DNA of 15,242 nt from JBFJVZ01 sp041623895 (lineage in GTDB: Bacteria > Planctomycetota > Planctomycetia > Pirellulales > Pirellulaceae), in NCBI GenBank assembly GCA_041623895.1, contig JBFJVZ010000158.1:1-15242 (forward strand), written 5' to 3'. Shown here piece by piece: positions 6,263 through 14,109 of this stretch (positions are counted from its first letter, which is position 1; the number at the start of each line of letters is the position of its first letter). The notes below the pieces were generated by a model. That model saw only the letters and a list, made by a program, of their open reading frames with translations, did not search any database and was not told the DNA's origin. Made by a program: the position numbers and the translations under genes.

Positions 6263-7843
6263 ATGACACTCAGCCGAAGCATTTCAATCTTCCTTGTTAG
6301 TCTCTTTCTCAGTGCGGCCGTTGCTGCCTCGGCTGCTGACCTGAAAGCCACCATGCGGCAACTCGTGCGGCCGCTCCTGATTCGCAACGAACACAACACG
6401 TTAATCCAGCTGACAATCAAAGCCGACACGCCGTTCGTTCAGCTTGAATCGATCACGGTGGCGGTCCAGAACGCAGCACAACTCGATTCTGCTCAGTGGT
6501 ATCTGGCGGACGAAGCCGGCGGGTTTTCAGACCAAAAAGCTTTTGGCGAGCGGTTGGCTGTGAAAGATTCGCTCGAATTTCAAGGTTGCGTTCGGCTCGA
6601 TGCCGGGGAGAACCGATTTTGGTTGTCATGCCGAGTGAATCCGGAAGCAGATTTGACGCAAGAAGTCGACGCCACGGTCACGGTGGTACGTACCTCGGCA
6701 GGCCTCGCGAATCCGCGGGACTTGACACCGGATGTCAGCAAGCGGATCGGGATTGCACTGCGCAGGCATTGGGATGACGGCGTTCACACGTACCGAATTC
6801 CGGCGTTGGCGACGTCCGCCGGCGGCAGTTTGCTTTGTGTGTATGACATGCGCCGCCGCGCCCGGCGCGATCTGCAGGAGGACATTGATATCGGCCTGCT
6901 CCGCAGCCAAGACGGTGGTCAGACGTGGGACAAACAACAAGTCATCATCGATATGGGTGAGCACAACGGTAAGCTGCAAGAGTTAAACGGAGTCAGTGAT
7001 CCCGGCATCATTGTCGATCCGGCGACGGGTGAGATTTTCTGCTTTGCCGTTTGGATGCAGGACAAGCCGGGCAAGCATCAGTGGAACGAGGGCGGCTCGG
7101 AGCCGGGGCACGAAATCGGCAGCAGCGCCCAATTCATGATGGTTCGATCGAAAGACGATGGCTTAACCTGGTCCAAGCCGGAGAACATGACTCGCACCTG
7201 GAAAGACCCATCCTGGATTCTGTACGCGCCCTCGCCACAGCAAGGAATTGCCTTGCCCGATGGTACGCTGGTGATGCCAACGCAAGGACGCGACGCACAG
7301 GACCGTCATTTTTCCAATTTGCTTGTCAGCCGCGATCACGGCGCAACCTGGTCGGTCAGCGCACCGGCCTCCTTCGGCAACACCGAATGCCAGGCTGCCT
7401 TGTTATCCGATGGTGCAATCATGCTGAACTGCCGATCTAAGCATGGGATCAAGTTCCGCACGGTCGCTGTGACGCGTGATCTGGGCAAGACTTGGACGCT
7501 GCATTCGACCAACCGCACGGCCTTAATCGAGCCGAACTGTAACGGCAGCCTTTATCGCTTTGATTATCGAGACGGCGAGCACGGTCAACAGAAATCAGTG
7601 CTGCTGTTCGCCAATCCACACTCGCAAACGGCGCGGACGCATCACAGCATTCAAGTCAGCTTTGATGACGGGGCGACGTGGCCGGCGAAGCATCGCCTGC
7701 TGCTAGACGAAGGATCTGGTGCGGGCTACCCAAGTATCAGCCGCGTCGATCAGCGGCATCTGGGAATCGTCTACGAAGGCAGCGGCGCGCACTTGGTGTT
7801 CGAGAAGATTAAGATTGATGAGCTGTTGACGCCAGCTGAATAA
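6263..7843 (+). CDS. Secreted sialidase-fold (BNR/Asp-box) glycosidase, exo-alpha-sialidase-like
   Basis: The protein has 526 residues with a Sec signal peptide (1-25, ending ASAADL). Residues 26-145 look like the beta-sandwich found in front of some secreted sialidases. The propeller starts at YRIP (177-180), where R178 is the first arginine of the sialic-acid carboxylate clamp. Five Asp boxes follow: SQDGGQTW (215), SKDDGLTW (296), SRDHGATW (356), TRDLGKTW (404) and SFDDGATW (466). Candidate catalytic residues fit a GH33 enzyme: D203 (acid/base), E375 (TECQ), R391 (LNCRS) and Y489 (GYPS, nucleophile). Such enzymes remove terminal sialic acids or related sugars outside the cytoplasm. Planctomycetes carry many BNR proteins of other activities, so true sialidase action is likely but not certain. 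It lies between the SDR and enolase-superfamily genes on the same strand, 109 bp before the latter. Confidence 0.88.
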   Translation: MTLSRSISIFLVSLFLSAAVAASAADLKATMRQLVRPLLIRNEHNTLIQLTIKADTPFVQLESITVAVQNAAQLDSAQWYLADEAGGFSDQKAFGERLAVKDSLEFQGCVRLDAGENRFWLSCRVNPEADLTQEVDATVTVVRTSAGLANPRDLTPDVSKRIGIALRRHWDDGVHTYRIPALATSAGGSLLCVYDMRRRARRDLQEDIDIGLLRSQDGGQTWDKQQVIIDMGEHNGKLQELNGVSDPGIIVDPATGEIFCFAVWMQDKPGKHQWNEGGSEPGHEIGSSAQFMMVRSKDDGLTWSKPENMTRTWKDPSWILYAPSPQQGIALPDGTLVMPTQGRDAQDRHFSNLLVSRDHGATWSVSAPASFGNTECQAALLSDGAIMLNCRSKHGIKFRTVAVTRDLGKTWTLHSTNRTALIEPNCNGSLYRFDYRDGEHGQQKSVLLFANPHSQTARTHHSIQVSFDDGATWPAKHRLLLDEGSGAGYPSISRVDQRHLGIVYEGSGAHLVFEKIKIDELLTPAE

Positions 7844-7952
7844 TTGCCAGGGAACATCCAGCCTGAAAACCTGATTCGAGATCTCACTCCGTTTGTATTA
7901 TGCTTTTGGCCTGACCCGCCTTCCCGCTGCCCTTTCGCTTGAGGCCTGACTG

Positions 7953-9326
7953 ATGCACACGACACGTCGCCGTTTTCTGAAACAAACCGCCGGGCTCGCT
8001 GCGTTGGGCACCTTAGCAGCGATGTCCAGAAGATCCATTCTGGCCCACGGCGCCGTGGTTAGCGACGCGCACTTCGAGGTGGCGGAAGTCGATCGAACTA
8101 CCGTGAAGCTCCAGTACCGGGAAACGCCGCGGCGCAACATGGATCGCGAATTGCCTCACTGGCGTTACTGTGAACTTTGCCGCGTCAAATTACGGTCTGG
8201 GCAAACCGGCGTCGGTGAGACGATGCTGTTCTACACCTGGGAGGCACCCTCGGATCAAGACGTCCAGCGCGTTGTCGGCAAGAACGCCATTGATGTGATG
8301 TGGGATGACACCTTGGGGGCCGGACTGCAGATGGCACTCTTCGATGCTGTCGGCAAAACAGCGGGCGTACCGGTGCATGCTCTGCTCGGGCGAAAGGTTC
8401 ACGGCACGACGCCGCTTAGCTGGTGGAATATCGATACATCTGCTGAAGACATGGAACTGGAATGCCATGAAGCCATCAAACTTGGTTACTTGTCGTACAA
8501 AACCAAGGGCCGGCCGTGGTTCGATATTTTCCAGCAGCTGGAAACAGCGACGCGAAATCTTCCCAATGATTTCAAGATCGACATGGATTTCAACGACACT
8601 CTGTTGACGGCGGATAAGGGCCTGGGAATCCTTCGAAAGCTGTCGAAGTATCCACAAGTCGATATCTTTGAGACGCCGATTCCACAATCGGATATTCAGG
8701 GCAATCAAAGAATTGTGCAGAACACGCGAGTTCAGATTGCCATGCACTATGGGAATCCCGAGCCGCGTCTGTGCGTGCAATCTCGTTGCTGCGATGGCTT
8801 TGTGGTCGGTGGTGGTGCCAGTGAAGTGATGGCAGCCGGCCGATTCTGCGGTGAAGTGGAGATGCCGTTTTGGTTGCAACTGGTGGGAGCCGGATTGACT
8901 GCTGCGTTTTCATTGCATTTTGGCGGAACACTTTCTCAAGCAACCTGGCCCGCCGTGAACTGTCATCAACTGTTTGAAGATGATCTGCTCGTCAAACCTG
9001 TCGCGTTACAAAACGGTCACGCTGAAGTTCCCGATCAACCCGGCATCGGTTACGAAGTAAACTGGGACAGTGTCGAAAAGTTCAAGGTTCCCAAACCAAA
9101 ATCACGCCCCGAACCAAAACGGCTGATTGCAACAACATGGGCCGATGGCCGACGGATGTATACGGCCAGCAACGGCCGCGTGAATTTCATGCTGACGGCC
9201 GGCCAACAGGGACGGTATCCGTATTACGAAAAGGGAGCCGACACCCGGCTGGTCCCGGATGACGGCACCGCCAAGTGGCAGCAACTATACGAAAAGGCCC
9301 GCCGCGACGGGCCGATCGAAGCGTGA
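7953..9326 (+). CDS. Tat-exported enolase-superfamily protein (mandelate racemase/muconate lactonizing-like)
   Basis: The 457-residue protein begins MHTTRRRFLKQTAGLAALG, a textbook Tat signal (T-R-R-R-F-L-K). The capping domain spans about 40-150 (GVGET near 87-90) and the barrel about 150-350. The barrel shows the KxK base motif (K183, K185 in YKTKGRP), D212-F-N214 as the first metal ligand region and E240 (FETPIP) as the second. At the position expected for the third acidic ligand the sequence reads IAMHYGNP (H265), so the usual Asp/Glu is not evident. Residues about 380-457 form a polar extension beyond the normal fold, with an unusual RRMYTASNGRVNFML stretch. Superfamily members abstract the proton next to a carboxylate of sugar acids or similar substrates; here this would occur outside the cytoplasm. 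GAGG 8 bp upstream supports the start. The 3' end is 9 bp from the convergent gene. Confidence 0.85.
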   Translation: MHTTRRRFLKQTAGLAALGTLAAMSRRSILAHGAVVSDAHFEVAEVDRTTVKLQYRETPRRNMDRELPHWRYCELCRVKLRSGQTGVGETMLFYTWEAPSDQDVQRVVGKNAIDVMWDDTLGAGLQMALFDAVGKTAGVPVHALLGRKVHGTTPLSWWNIDTSAEDMELECHEAIKLGYLSYKTKGRPWFDIFQQLETATRNLPNDFKIDMDFNDTLLTADKGLGILRKLSKYPQVDIFETPIPQSDIQGNQRIVQNTRVQIAMHYGNPEPRLCVQSRCCDGFVVGGGASEVMAAGRFCGEVEMPFWLQLVGAGLTAAFSLHFGGTLSQATWPAVNCHQLFEDDLLVKPVALQNGHAEVPDQPGIGYEVNWDSVEKFKVPKPKSRPEPKRLIATTWADGRRMYTASNGRVNFMLTAGQQGRYPYYEKGADTRLVPDDGTAKWQQLYEKARRDGPIEA

Positions 9327-9335
9327 CATCGAAGG

Positions 9336-9917
9336 CTACTGTGCGTCCTTCAGCTCAAACTTTTTTTCTGAATCTGCCTCTGCACCAATTGCCGCTCGTA
9401 ACGCCTTCGTTTGCTTGCCGACAAGCTCCGCAGTCCCAGATAGTTTCAAGAAGTAGTAATCTTTTTCCCCATCTTTTTCTTCAATCAGGATGACGTTCAA
9501 AACGCGGCTATTCGGTGTAGGAATCGTCTTGCGGGCGAATGGCGGGCCATCCGGTTTGTTCCAAGTACCCTTGCAGTCAACCAAAATGTAGCTGCCCGCG
9601 GTGCACTTGCCCTGGTGCATCTCCAATTCCAAGCCGTCCTTTTGGAATTGGCCAATCCAACGCTCAATGTTTGCTTTCACGCCGCCGGTCGGACCACCAA
9701 AGTAGAACACAACCAGTTCCGCACTCTCCTCACCAGCGGGAATGGAAAACTGAGCAGCCCGCATCGACGAAGTTGTTTGTTGCTGTTGCCAGGTTGCCGG
9801 CACTTTCAACTCAATCGTCCGGGCCTTGACGGTTTTTAAATCGGTAGCAGGTTCGTCGGCGATCCCAGCCGCCGGCACCAACAAACAAATGAACAAACAA
9901 GCGGAAACGATTTTCAT
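9336..9917 (-). CDS. Small secreted protein of unknown function
   Basis: The protein has 193 residues with a Sec signal peptide (1-20, MKIVSACLFICLLVPAAGIA). The mature part opens with a strand-like TIELKVPATWQQQ, then MRAAQFSIPAG, SAELVVFYFGG, a helix with ERWIGQF, and later YFLKLSGTAELVG and a charged Lys/Glu-rich tail. This order recalls the Mog1/PsbP-like alpha-beta-alpha sandwich seen in many planctomycete secreted hypotheticals, but no catalytic motif is visible and the family assignment is tentative. It begins 54 bp after the stop of the DUF1080 gene on the same strand and is probably the last gene of the sulfatase 2 unit. Its stop lies 9 bp from the enolase-superfamily stop on the other strand. 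No clear ribosome binding site precedes the ATG. Confidence 0.75.
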   Translation of the reverse strand: MKIVSACLFICLLVPAAGIADEPATDLKTVKARTIELKVPATWQQQQTTSSMRAAQFSIPAGEESAELVVFYFGGPTGGVKANIERWIGQFQKDGLELEMHQGKCTAGSYILVDCKGTWNKPDGPPFARKTIPTPNSRVLNVILIEEKDGEKDYYFLKLSGTAELVGKQTKALRAAIGAEADSEKKFELKDAQ

Positions 9918-9971
9918 GGTTCTGTATCTTCGTAATGGGAGCAGGACAACGGGACTCAGGAAAGATCCGGT

Positions 9972-10979
9972 TTAAGAATCTTTTTCGACGACCCAAATGT
10001 TTCGATAGCGGACCGGGTTGCCGTGGTTTTGCAAGTGAACGGGGCCGGGTTCGGGCCCGGCTTTCAGTGGGGCCGCCGTGGTATTTCGATTACCGGGCAA
10101 CTCCACGTCATCATGAATGACGACACCGTTATGCCTGACGGTAATTCTAGGGTTGGCAACCAGACTTCCATTCTCGTACTTGGCCGCCGTTAAATCGATG
10201 TCGTAGGTCTGCCAAGACAAAGGAGGATAGCACATGTTCACGTCGACGTCGGCAACGGAGTAGATGCCGCCACATTCATTCATCTTTCCATCCAGACCGA
10301 ATGAATCGAGTATCTGAACTTCGTAGCGGCCTTGCAGATAGCAACCGCTGTTGCCGCGTCCTTGTCCGCGGGCTTCGGGCATGAACGGCAATCGAAATTC
10401 GACGTGCAGTTGGTGACTGCCAAACCGTTGTTTGCTATTAACACCCTGCATTAAGTACCCCTCGTCGTCAACCTTGCCGCCTTCCCAGAGTTTGGCGTCG
10501 TCTGGCCCGCCAAACAAAACCACTGCCTCTGGCGGTGGCTTCTGGCCCAGCGTCGGGCTCTTGCGAATCACTTTCTTTAGTTTTCCGTCGACTGTTCCAT
10601 CATCGCCCAAATCACAAGTGATCACACCTTGTGAGAGGATGCCGGTGCCATGCTTATCTTTAAACGTGACAGAGCCATCATCCTGTAGCGAGAATTCGCC
10701 ATCGACTTTCACGGGATCCTCGCCATTCCAACCCGCACCCGGCAGGCCTCCGTGATACCCCACGATGCGAAACTTGCCCTGTCCCTGCGCGATGACGTGA
10801 ATCCCATAACGGACTTTGTCATCACCGTTACCAAGATCGCCGACATATTCACCCTGAATCTCAAAGTCAATGCCGGCTTCCTTTGCGTCCGTGTAAGCTG
10901 GTCCTTTGGCAGCCACGGGGAACGTCATCAGAGCAACTAGAAAAATCGATGGGGGCGCGATTCGCTGCATGGTTTTCAC
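9972..10979 (-). CDS. Secreted DUF1080 (3-keto-disaccharide hydrolase family) protein with extra N-terminal domain
   Basis: The protein has 335 residues with a Sec signal peptide (about 1-24, ending FPVAAKG). Residues 38-150 form a separate region beginning FEIQGEYVGDLG, with FRIVGYHGGLPGAGWNG and repeated D-D-G-[ST]-V turns; this beta-rich domain precedes DUF1080 in other planctomycete proteins. The DUF1080 domain covers about 150-333: VLFGG, FHVEFRLPF-type strand (LHVEFRLPFMPEA), GNSGCYLQGRYEVQILDS (NSG at 210-212), ECGGIYS and the closing NPVRYRNIWV. The family cleaves 3-keto glycosides or binds carbohydrate. The gene follows sulfatase 2 by 92 bp and precedes the 193-aa protein by 54 bp, all on one strand, consistent with one transcript. 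An internal ATG three codons later (M4) is an equally plausible start and would not change the mature protein. Confidence 0.9.
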   Translation of the reverse strand: MKTMQRIAPPSIFLVALMTFPVAAKGPAYTDAKEAGIDFEIQGEYVGDLGNGDDKVRYGIHVIAQGQGKFRIVGYHGGLPGAGWNGEDPVKVDGEFSLQDDGSVTFKDKHGTGILSQGVITCDLGDDGTVDGKLKKVIRKSPTLGQKPPPEAVVLFGGPDDAKLWEGGKVDDEGYLMQGVNSKQRFGSHQLHVEFRLPFMPEARGQGRGNSGCYLQGRYEVQILDSFGLDGKMNECGGIYSVADVDVNMCYPPLSWQTYDIDLTAAKYENGSLVANPRITVRHNGVVIHDDVELPGNRNTTAAPLKAGPEPGPVHLQNHGNPVRYRNIWVVEKDS

Positions 10980-11071
10980 TCGACTGAAATTCGGTGCGTG
11001 ATGCTTGAAGTGGGGCGTTCATTCTGGATGGCGGCGTTTGCATTTGCAACCAATCGATAGCCGGCAAGCAA

Positions 11072-12718
11072 TCACTTATCGCCCTTTTTCTTGACTGCCT
11101 CTGCCCTCCGCTTCGCCTTGTCTTTTTTGTTCAGGAACTCGTACATGTTGAATCGCTCGGGAAAAGCGACTTCGTATTTGGTCGCCCACGATTCCCACAT
11201 CGCGATCATTTGCTTCTTTTTCGCCGCATTGGCCGTCGACAAGTCGTTCATTTCAGTGCGGTCAGCCTTAAGCTTGTAAAGCTCCCAAGGCTTCTTGTAC
11301 TCGCGAACAAGTTTCCAATCGCCCCACCGCATCGCCGCGTTGCCTTCGTGCTCCCAGTAGATCGGTTCATCGTGGATCGCAGCGTCGCTTCCGCTCAGCA
11401 ATGGCAGGATCGATTTACCCTCGCACGGCGGAACCGCCTCTGGATACACGGCCCGCGAGAGTTCCAGGCAGGTAGCCATGAAGTCGGGCAGGTAAGCCGC
11501 CTGACGAACGAAACTGCCGGCGTGTTCCTTGGGGATTCCTGCCGGCCAAGACGCGATCATCGGCGTGCAAGCGCCGCCCTCGTGAACGTAATGTTTGTAC
11601 AAGCGAAACGGCGTGTTGCAAGCGTTCGCCCAAGCTTCGCCCAAACGCACCCCGCCAGTGGTTTCCAGCGGAGGGTGCTTGACCATTTCCGCGTCGCCTT
11701 TGCCGAGCATTCCGCCTTCCTGGCAGGCGCCGTTATCGGAGAGAAAAAAGATCACGGTATTTTCTCGTTCGCCCAACTCCTCCAGATGCTGAATCAGCTT
11801 TCCAATGTTCTGGTCGATCGCATCGATGCAGCCGGCATAAGCCGCCATGATTGAATCAAGATCATCGCGTTGCTTTTCGGTCAACGAATCCCAGTGGGGC
11901 CCCGTGTGGGGTGCCGGCACAATGTCATCAGTAAACAAACCGATCGTTTTCTGCTTTGCCAGGCGTGACTTCATCACGGCTTCCCAACCGCCGCTGTATT
12001 TGCCTTGGTACTTCGTAAAATCTGCCCACTTCGCATTCAGCGGCCAATGCGGCGCGTTGTAGGCCAGATACAGAAAGAAGGGCTGGTCATCTTCTTTGGT
12101 GACGTCGGTGATGTACTGGCAAGCAACATCAGTGAACGCATCGGTGGCGTAAAAATCATCGCCCGTGGCCACGGCATCATTACCATCGGTGATGCCGCGG
12201 TCGCCACCCGGCTTGAAGTAGTTGAAGGCTCCGCTGAGTCCACCGTAAAAACGATCGAAACCGCGCTGCAGCGGCCAGCATTCCTGTTGGCTAAAACCGA
12301 GATGCCACTTGCCGGTCATCAGTGTGTGATATCCGGCCGATTTCAAAACTTGCGCGATCGTAACACAATTGTCGTTCAAAAAACCCTGGTAAGGTCCTTC
12401 GATTCCGAGCGGCTTATTGGGCGGCTCCGTCATGTGTCCAATGCCGGCTTGATGCGGATGCAATCCCGTCATCAAACTCGCTCGCGTCGGACAACATCGT
12501 CCACTGTTATAGAACTGCGTGAAACGCAAACCGCCGGCGGCCAAACGATCGATCGCGGGAGTGTCGATTTCACCCCCATAACAGCCGACGTCGGAGAATC
12601 CCATGTCGTCCACCAAGACAATGATGATGTTTGGTCTCGGTGTGGCCTGCTCAGCAGCGAATGAAACCGCAGCGGCAATGACGGTCAGGGTGATCAGACA
12701 GATTTGAATTCGATTCAT
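11072..12718 (-). CDS. Secreted type I sulfatase (arylsulfatase A-like), sulfatase 2
   Basis: The protein has 548 residues with a Sec signal peptide (1-22, ending VSFAAEQ). Family marks are DD at 37-38 (VDDMGFSD), the formylglycine motif C75-C-P-T-R79 followed by LMTG, GKWHLG (K137, H139) and FFLSDNGACQ. The C-terminal YWEHEGNAAMRWGDWKLV and WELYKLKADRTEMNDLS elements match those of sulfatase 1, so the two are paralogues, but this one has Thr instead of Ser in the motif. The last 20 or so residues are strongly basic (KKDKAKRRAEAVKKKGDK). It hydrolyses sulfate esters in the periplasm or outside the cell once matured by an enzyme not encoded here. The DUF1080 gene follows 92 bp downstream, repeating the arrangement at sulfatase 1. 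Upstream lies the composite hairpin repeat, within which its promoter must sit. Confidence 0.95.
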   Translation of the reverse strand: MNRIQICLITLTVIAAAVSFAAEQATPRPNIIIVLVDDMGFSDVGCYGGEIDTPAIDRLAAGGLRFTQFYNSGRCCPTRASLMTGLHPHQAGIGHMTEPPNKPLGIEGPYQGFLNDNCVTIAQVLKSAGYHTLMTGKWHLGFSQQECWPLQRGFDRFYGGLSGAFNYFKPGGDRGITDGNDAVATGDDFYATDAFTDVACQYITDVTKEDDQPFFLYLAYNAPHWPLNAKWADFTKYQGKYSGGWEAVMKSRLAKQKTIGLFTDDIVPAPHTGPHWDSLTEKQRDDLDSIMAAYAGCIDAIDQNIGKLIQHLEELGERENTVIFFLSDNGACQEGGMLGKGDAEMVKHPPLETTGGVRLGEAWANACNTPFRLYKHYVHEGGACTPMIASWPAGIPKEHAGSFVRQAAYLPDFMATCLELSRAVYPEAVPPCEGKSILPLLSGSDAAIHDEPIYWEHEGNAAMRWGDWKLVREYKKPWELYKLKADRTEMNDLSTANAAKKKQMIAMWESWATKYEVAFPERFNMYEFLNKKDKAKRRAEAVKKKGDK

Positions 12719-12736
12719 AGGGTATTCTCGGAGTAT

Positions 12737-12914
12737 GTCGCGTTTGCTCCGAAACGAATCGTCGGGAACGCTCGTTCGCGGAGAGCCTGTGAATTTATTC
12801 GCCGGCGGCGAAAGTACGTCCTCGTTTGCTCCGCAAACGAACGCTTAAGGGAACGCTCGTTCGCGGAGCGAACGACGACGATCATAAATTCACAGCCTGG
12901 CAGCGAACGACGAC
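12737..12914. repeat. Composite intergenic repeat with two perfect 8-bp hairpins and an inverted pair
   Basis: The 207-bp gap between sulfatase 2 and the esterase-like gene is almost filled by repeats. A 20-bp sequence starting GGGAACGCTCG occurs exactly at 12764-12783 and 12849-12868, each preceded by CGTTTGCTCCG (12741 and 12823). Two hairpins have perfect 8-bp stems and 3-base loops: TCGTTTGC-TCC-GCAAACGA (12822-12840) and TCGTTCGC-GGA-GCGAACGA (12857-12875). CTGTGAATTTAT at 12787-12798 is perfectly inverted at 12884-12895. AGCGAACGACGAC appears at 12867-12879 and 12902-12914. This looks like a REP/MITE-type element or two nested copies. There is no open frame of note. It is not a CRISPR array. 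Confidence 0.7.
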
Positions 12915-12925
12915 TTTGCTTGTTT

Positions 12926-14014
12926 TCACGGCTTGAATCCGTGCCGGCTAAGCCACTTGCGAATCACTGCGTAGCCGTCTTTGCGTGGATCAGTCGCCGG
13001 CAGATATTCGTTTGCCACGCCGACTTTGTCCAGCCGCTGTTTTAATGCCTGGCCAAAATAAGCGTGGTGAATCAGTACACCGGTGGACGCCGATTCCGGT
13101 AGCGGAATTCCGGCAGGCTTGCCGGTATAGATCAACAGCGACGGCGGATCATCGGCTGACACATGTTCGATTGGCGAGCTTTCCAGAATCCGATCACGCA
13201 CTTCGTCTGAGTCGCTGGCCGTGACCGCCGCGCCGAACATTTTGGGAAAGCTTCCGTGGATATGTTTGGGGCCGCCCATCGTCTCGGTAATCCACCGCGG
13301 ATCCAGGTTCGACGGGCCATTCAAAGGGGCGATGCAAGTCACGCGGCTCGATTGTCTGGCAACAGGATCGTCGCTGTCGGGATTTGCCAGATCATCGTGG
13401 TAGCCAATCCACATCGAGATCACCGCGCCGGCCGAACTGCCACTGACGGCAATCCGGTCAGTGTCCAAATTCCAGTCATTTGCTTTGCTGCGCAGGAACT
13501 GAATGACCCGAGCCGAATCGTGAAGCGGCGCAGGGCTGAGGGTTTTGGAGCCGTCAACAAATCGATAGTTGGCGGATACCACGGCCATGTCGTCGGCCAA
13601 GAACGAGGATGGATCAAATCCAGATTTGTCTCCAGCGACGAAACCGCCACCGTGGAAGTAAACGAACAGTGGGTATTTGCCTTTCCGGGCTGAATCGTTC
13701 GCCGCCGGCAACCAAAGATCAAATACGTTGCGTTCATGCGGACCATACTTCACATCCGCATGCGTTGGTGCAAGGCGAGTGCCACTTGTTGACTTGCGAC
13801 GCTTGCTTAAGACATTGTCGCGATATGCTTTCGCCTCCCGCTCGCTTAGTTTTCCATCTCTATTTGTATCCGCCTCCGGAAATTGCTTCAGCCATTTCTG
13901 CAGCCTCGCCTCGCGACCGGTCTCCTGTGCCTGGACGTGCTGCGAAATCATGCCGCACAGCAAAGCAATCGGAACACAGATTTTCGTAAAAGCAGATAAA
14001 CGCGGCGTGATCAT
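12926..14014 (-). CDS. Secreted EF-hand plus alpha/beta-hydrolase (esterase/lipase-like) protein
   Basis: From the ATG at 14014 the protein has 362 residues. AGAGGA lies just upstream at ideal spacing, so this start is preferred over the ATG nine codons earlier at 14041. Residues 1-29 form a signal peptide (ending HVQAQ). An EF-hand-like calcium loop, D49-T-N51-R-D53-G-K-L-S-E-R-E60, follows. The hydrolase domain (about 85-362) has the oxyanion motif HGGG (121-124) and the nucleophile elbow G192-S-S194-A-G196. The usual acid and His of the triad are not obvious: after SADDPPSLLIYTG the chain runs KPAGIPLPESASTGVLIHHAYFG-like, and no G-x-G-H-G occurs near the end; H316/H317 are candidates. A carboxylesterase or deacetylase acting on glycans is a reasonable guess. 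The gene stands between the composite repeat and the 83-aa gene on the same strand. Confidence 0.85.
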   Translation of the reverse strand: MITPRLSAFTKICVPIALLCGMISQHVQAQETGREARLQKWLKQFPEADTNRDGKLSEREAKAYRDNVLSKRRKSTSGTRLAPTHADVKYGPHERNVFDLWLPAANDSARKGKYPLFVYFHGGGFVAGDKSGFDPSSFLADDMAVVSANYRFVDGSKTLSPAPLHDSARVIQFLRSKANDWNLDTDRIAVSGSSAGAVISMWIGYHDDLANPDSDDPVARQSSRVTCIAPLNGPSNLDPRWITETMGGPKHIHGSFPKMFGAAVTASDSDEVRDRILESSPIEHVSADDPPSLLIYTGKPAGIPLPESASTGVLIHHAYFGQALKQRLDKVGVANEYLPATDPRKDGYAVIRKWLSRHGFKP

Positions 14015-14109
14015 TTTTTCCTCTGACTGGCTAATCAACACTTCCTGCCGGTCTTGCTGCGGTCCGCATCTCGTTTTGAAACCATGGGGAAACCGCTTTC
14101 GCGGAACGA

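Noticed and set aside
12737..12914. CRISPR array.
   Set aside because: There are only two copies of the 20-bp repeat, with palindromic spacer content and no cas genes; hairpin repeats explain it better.
14093..14104. CCGC-GAAA-GCGG hairpin (minus strand) as a terminator after the 83-aa gene.
   Set aside because: The stem is only four base pairs with no proper T-run, too weak to call.
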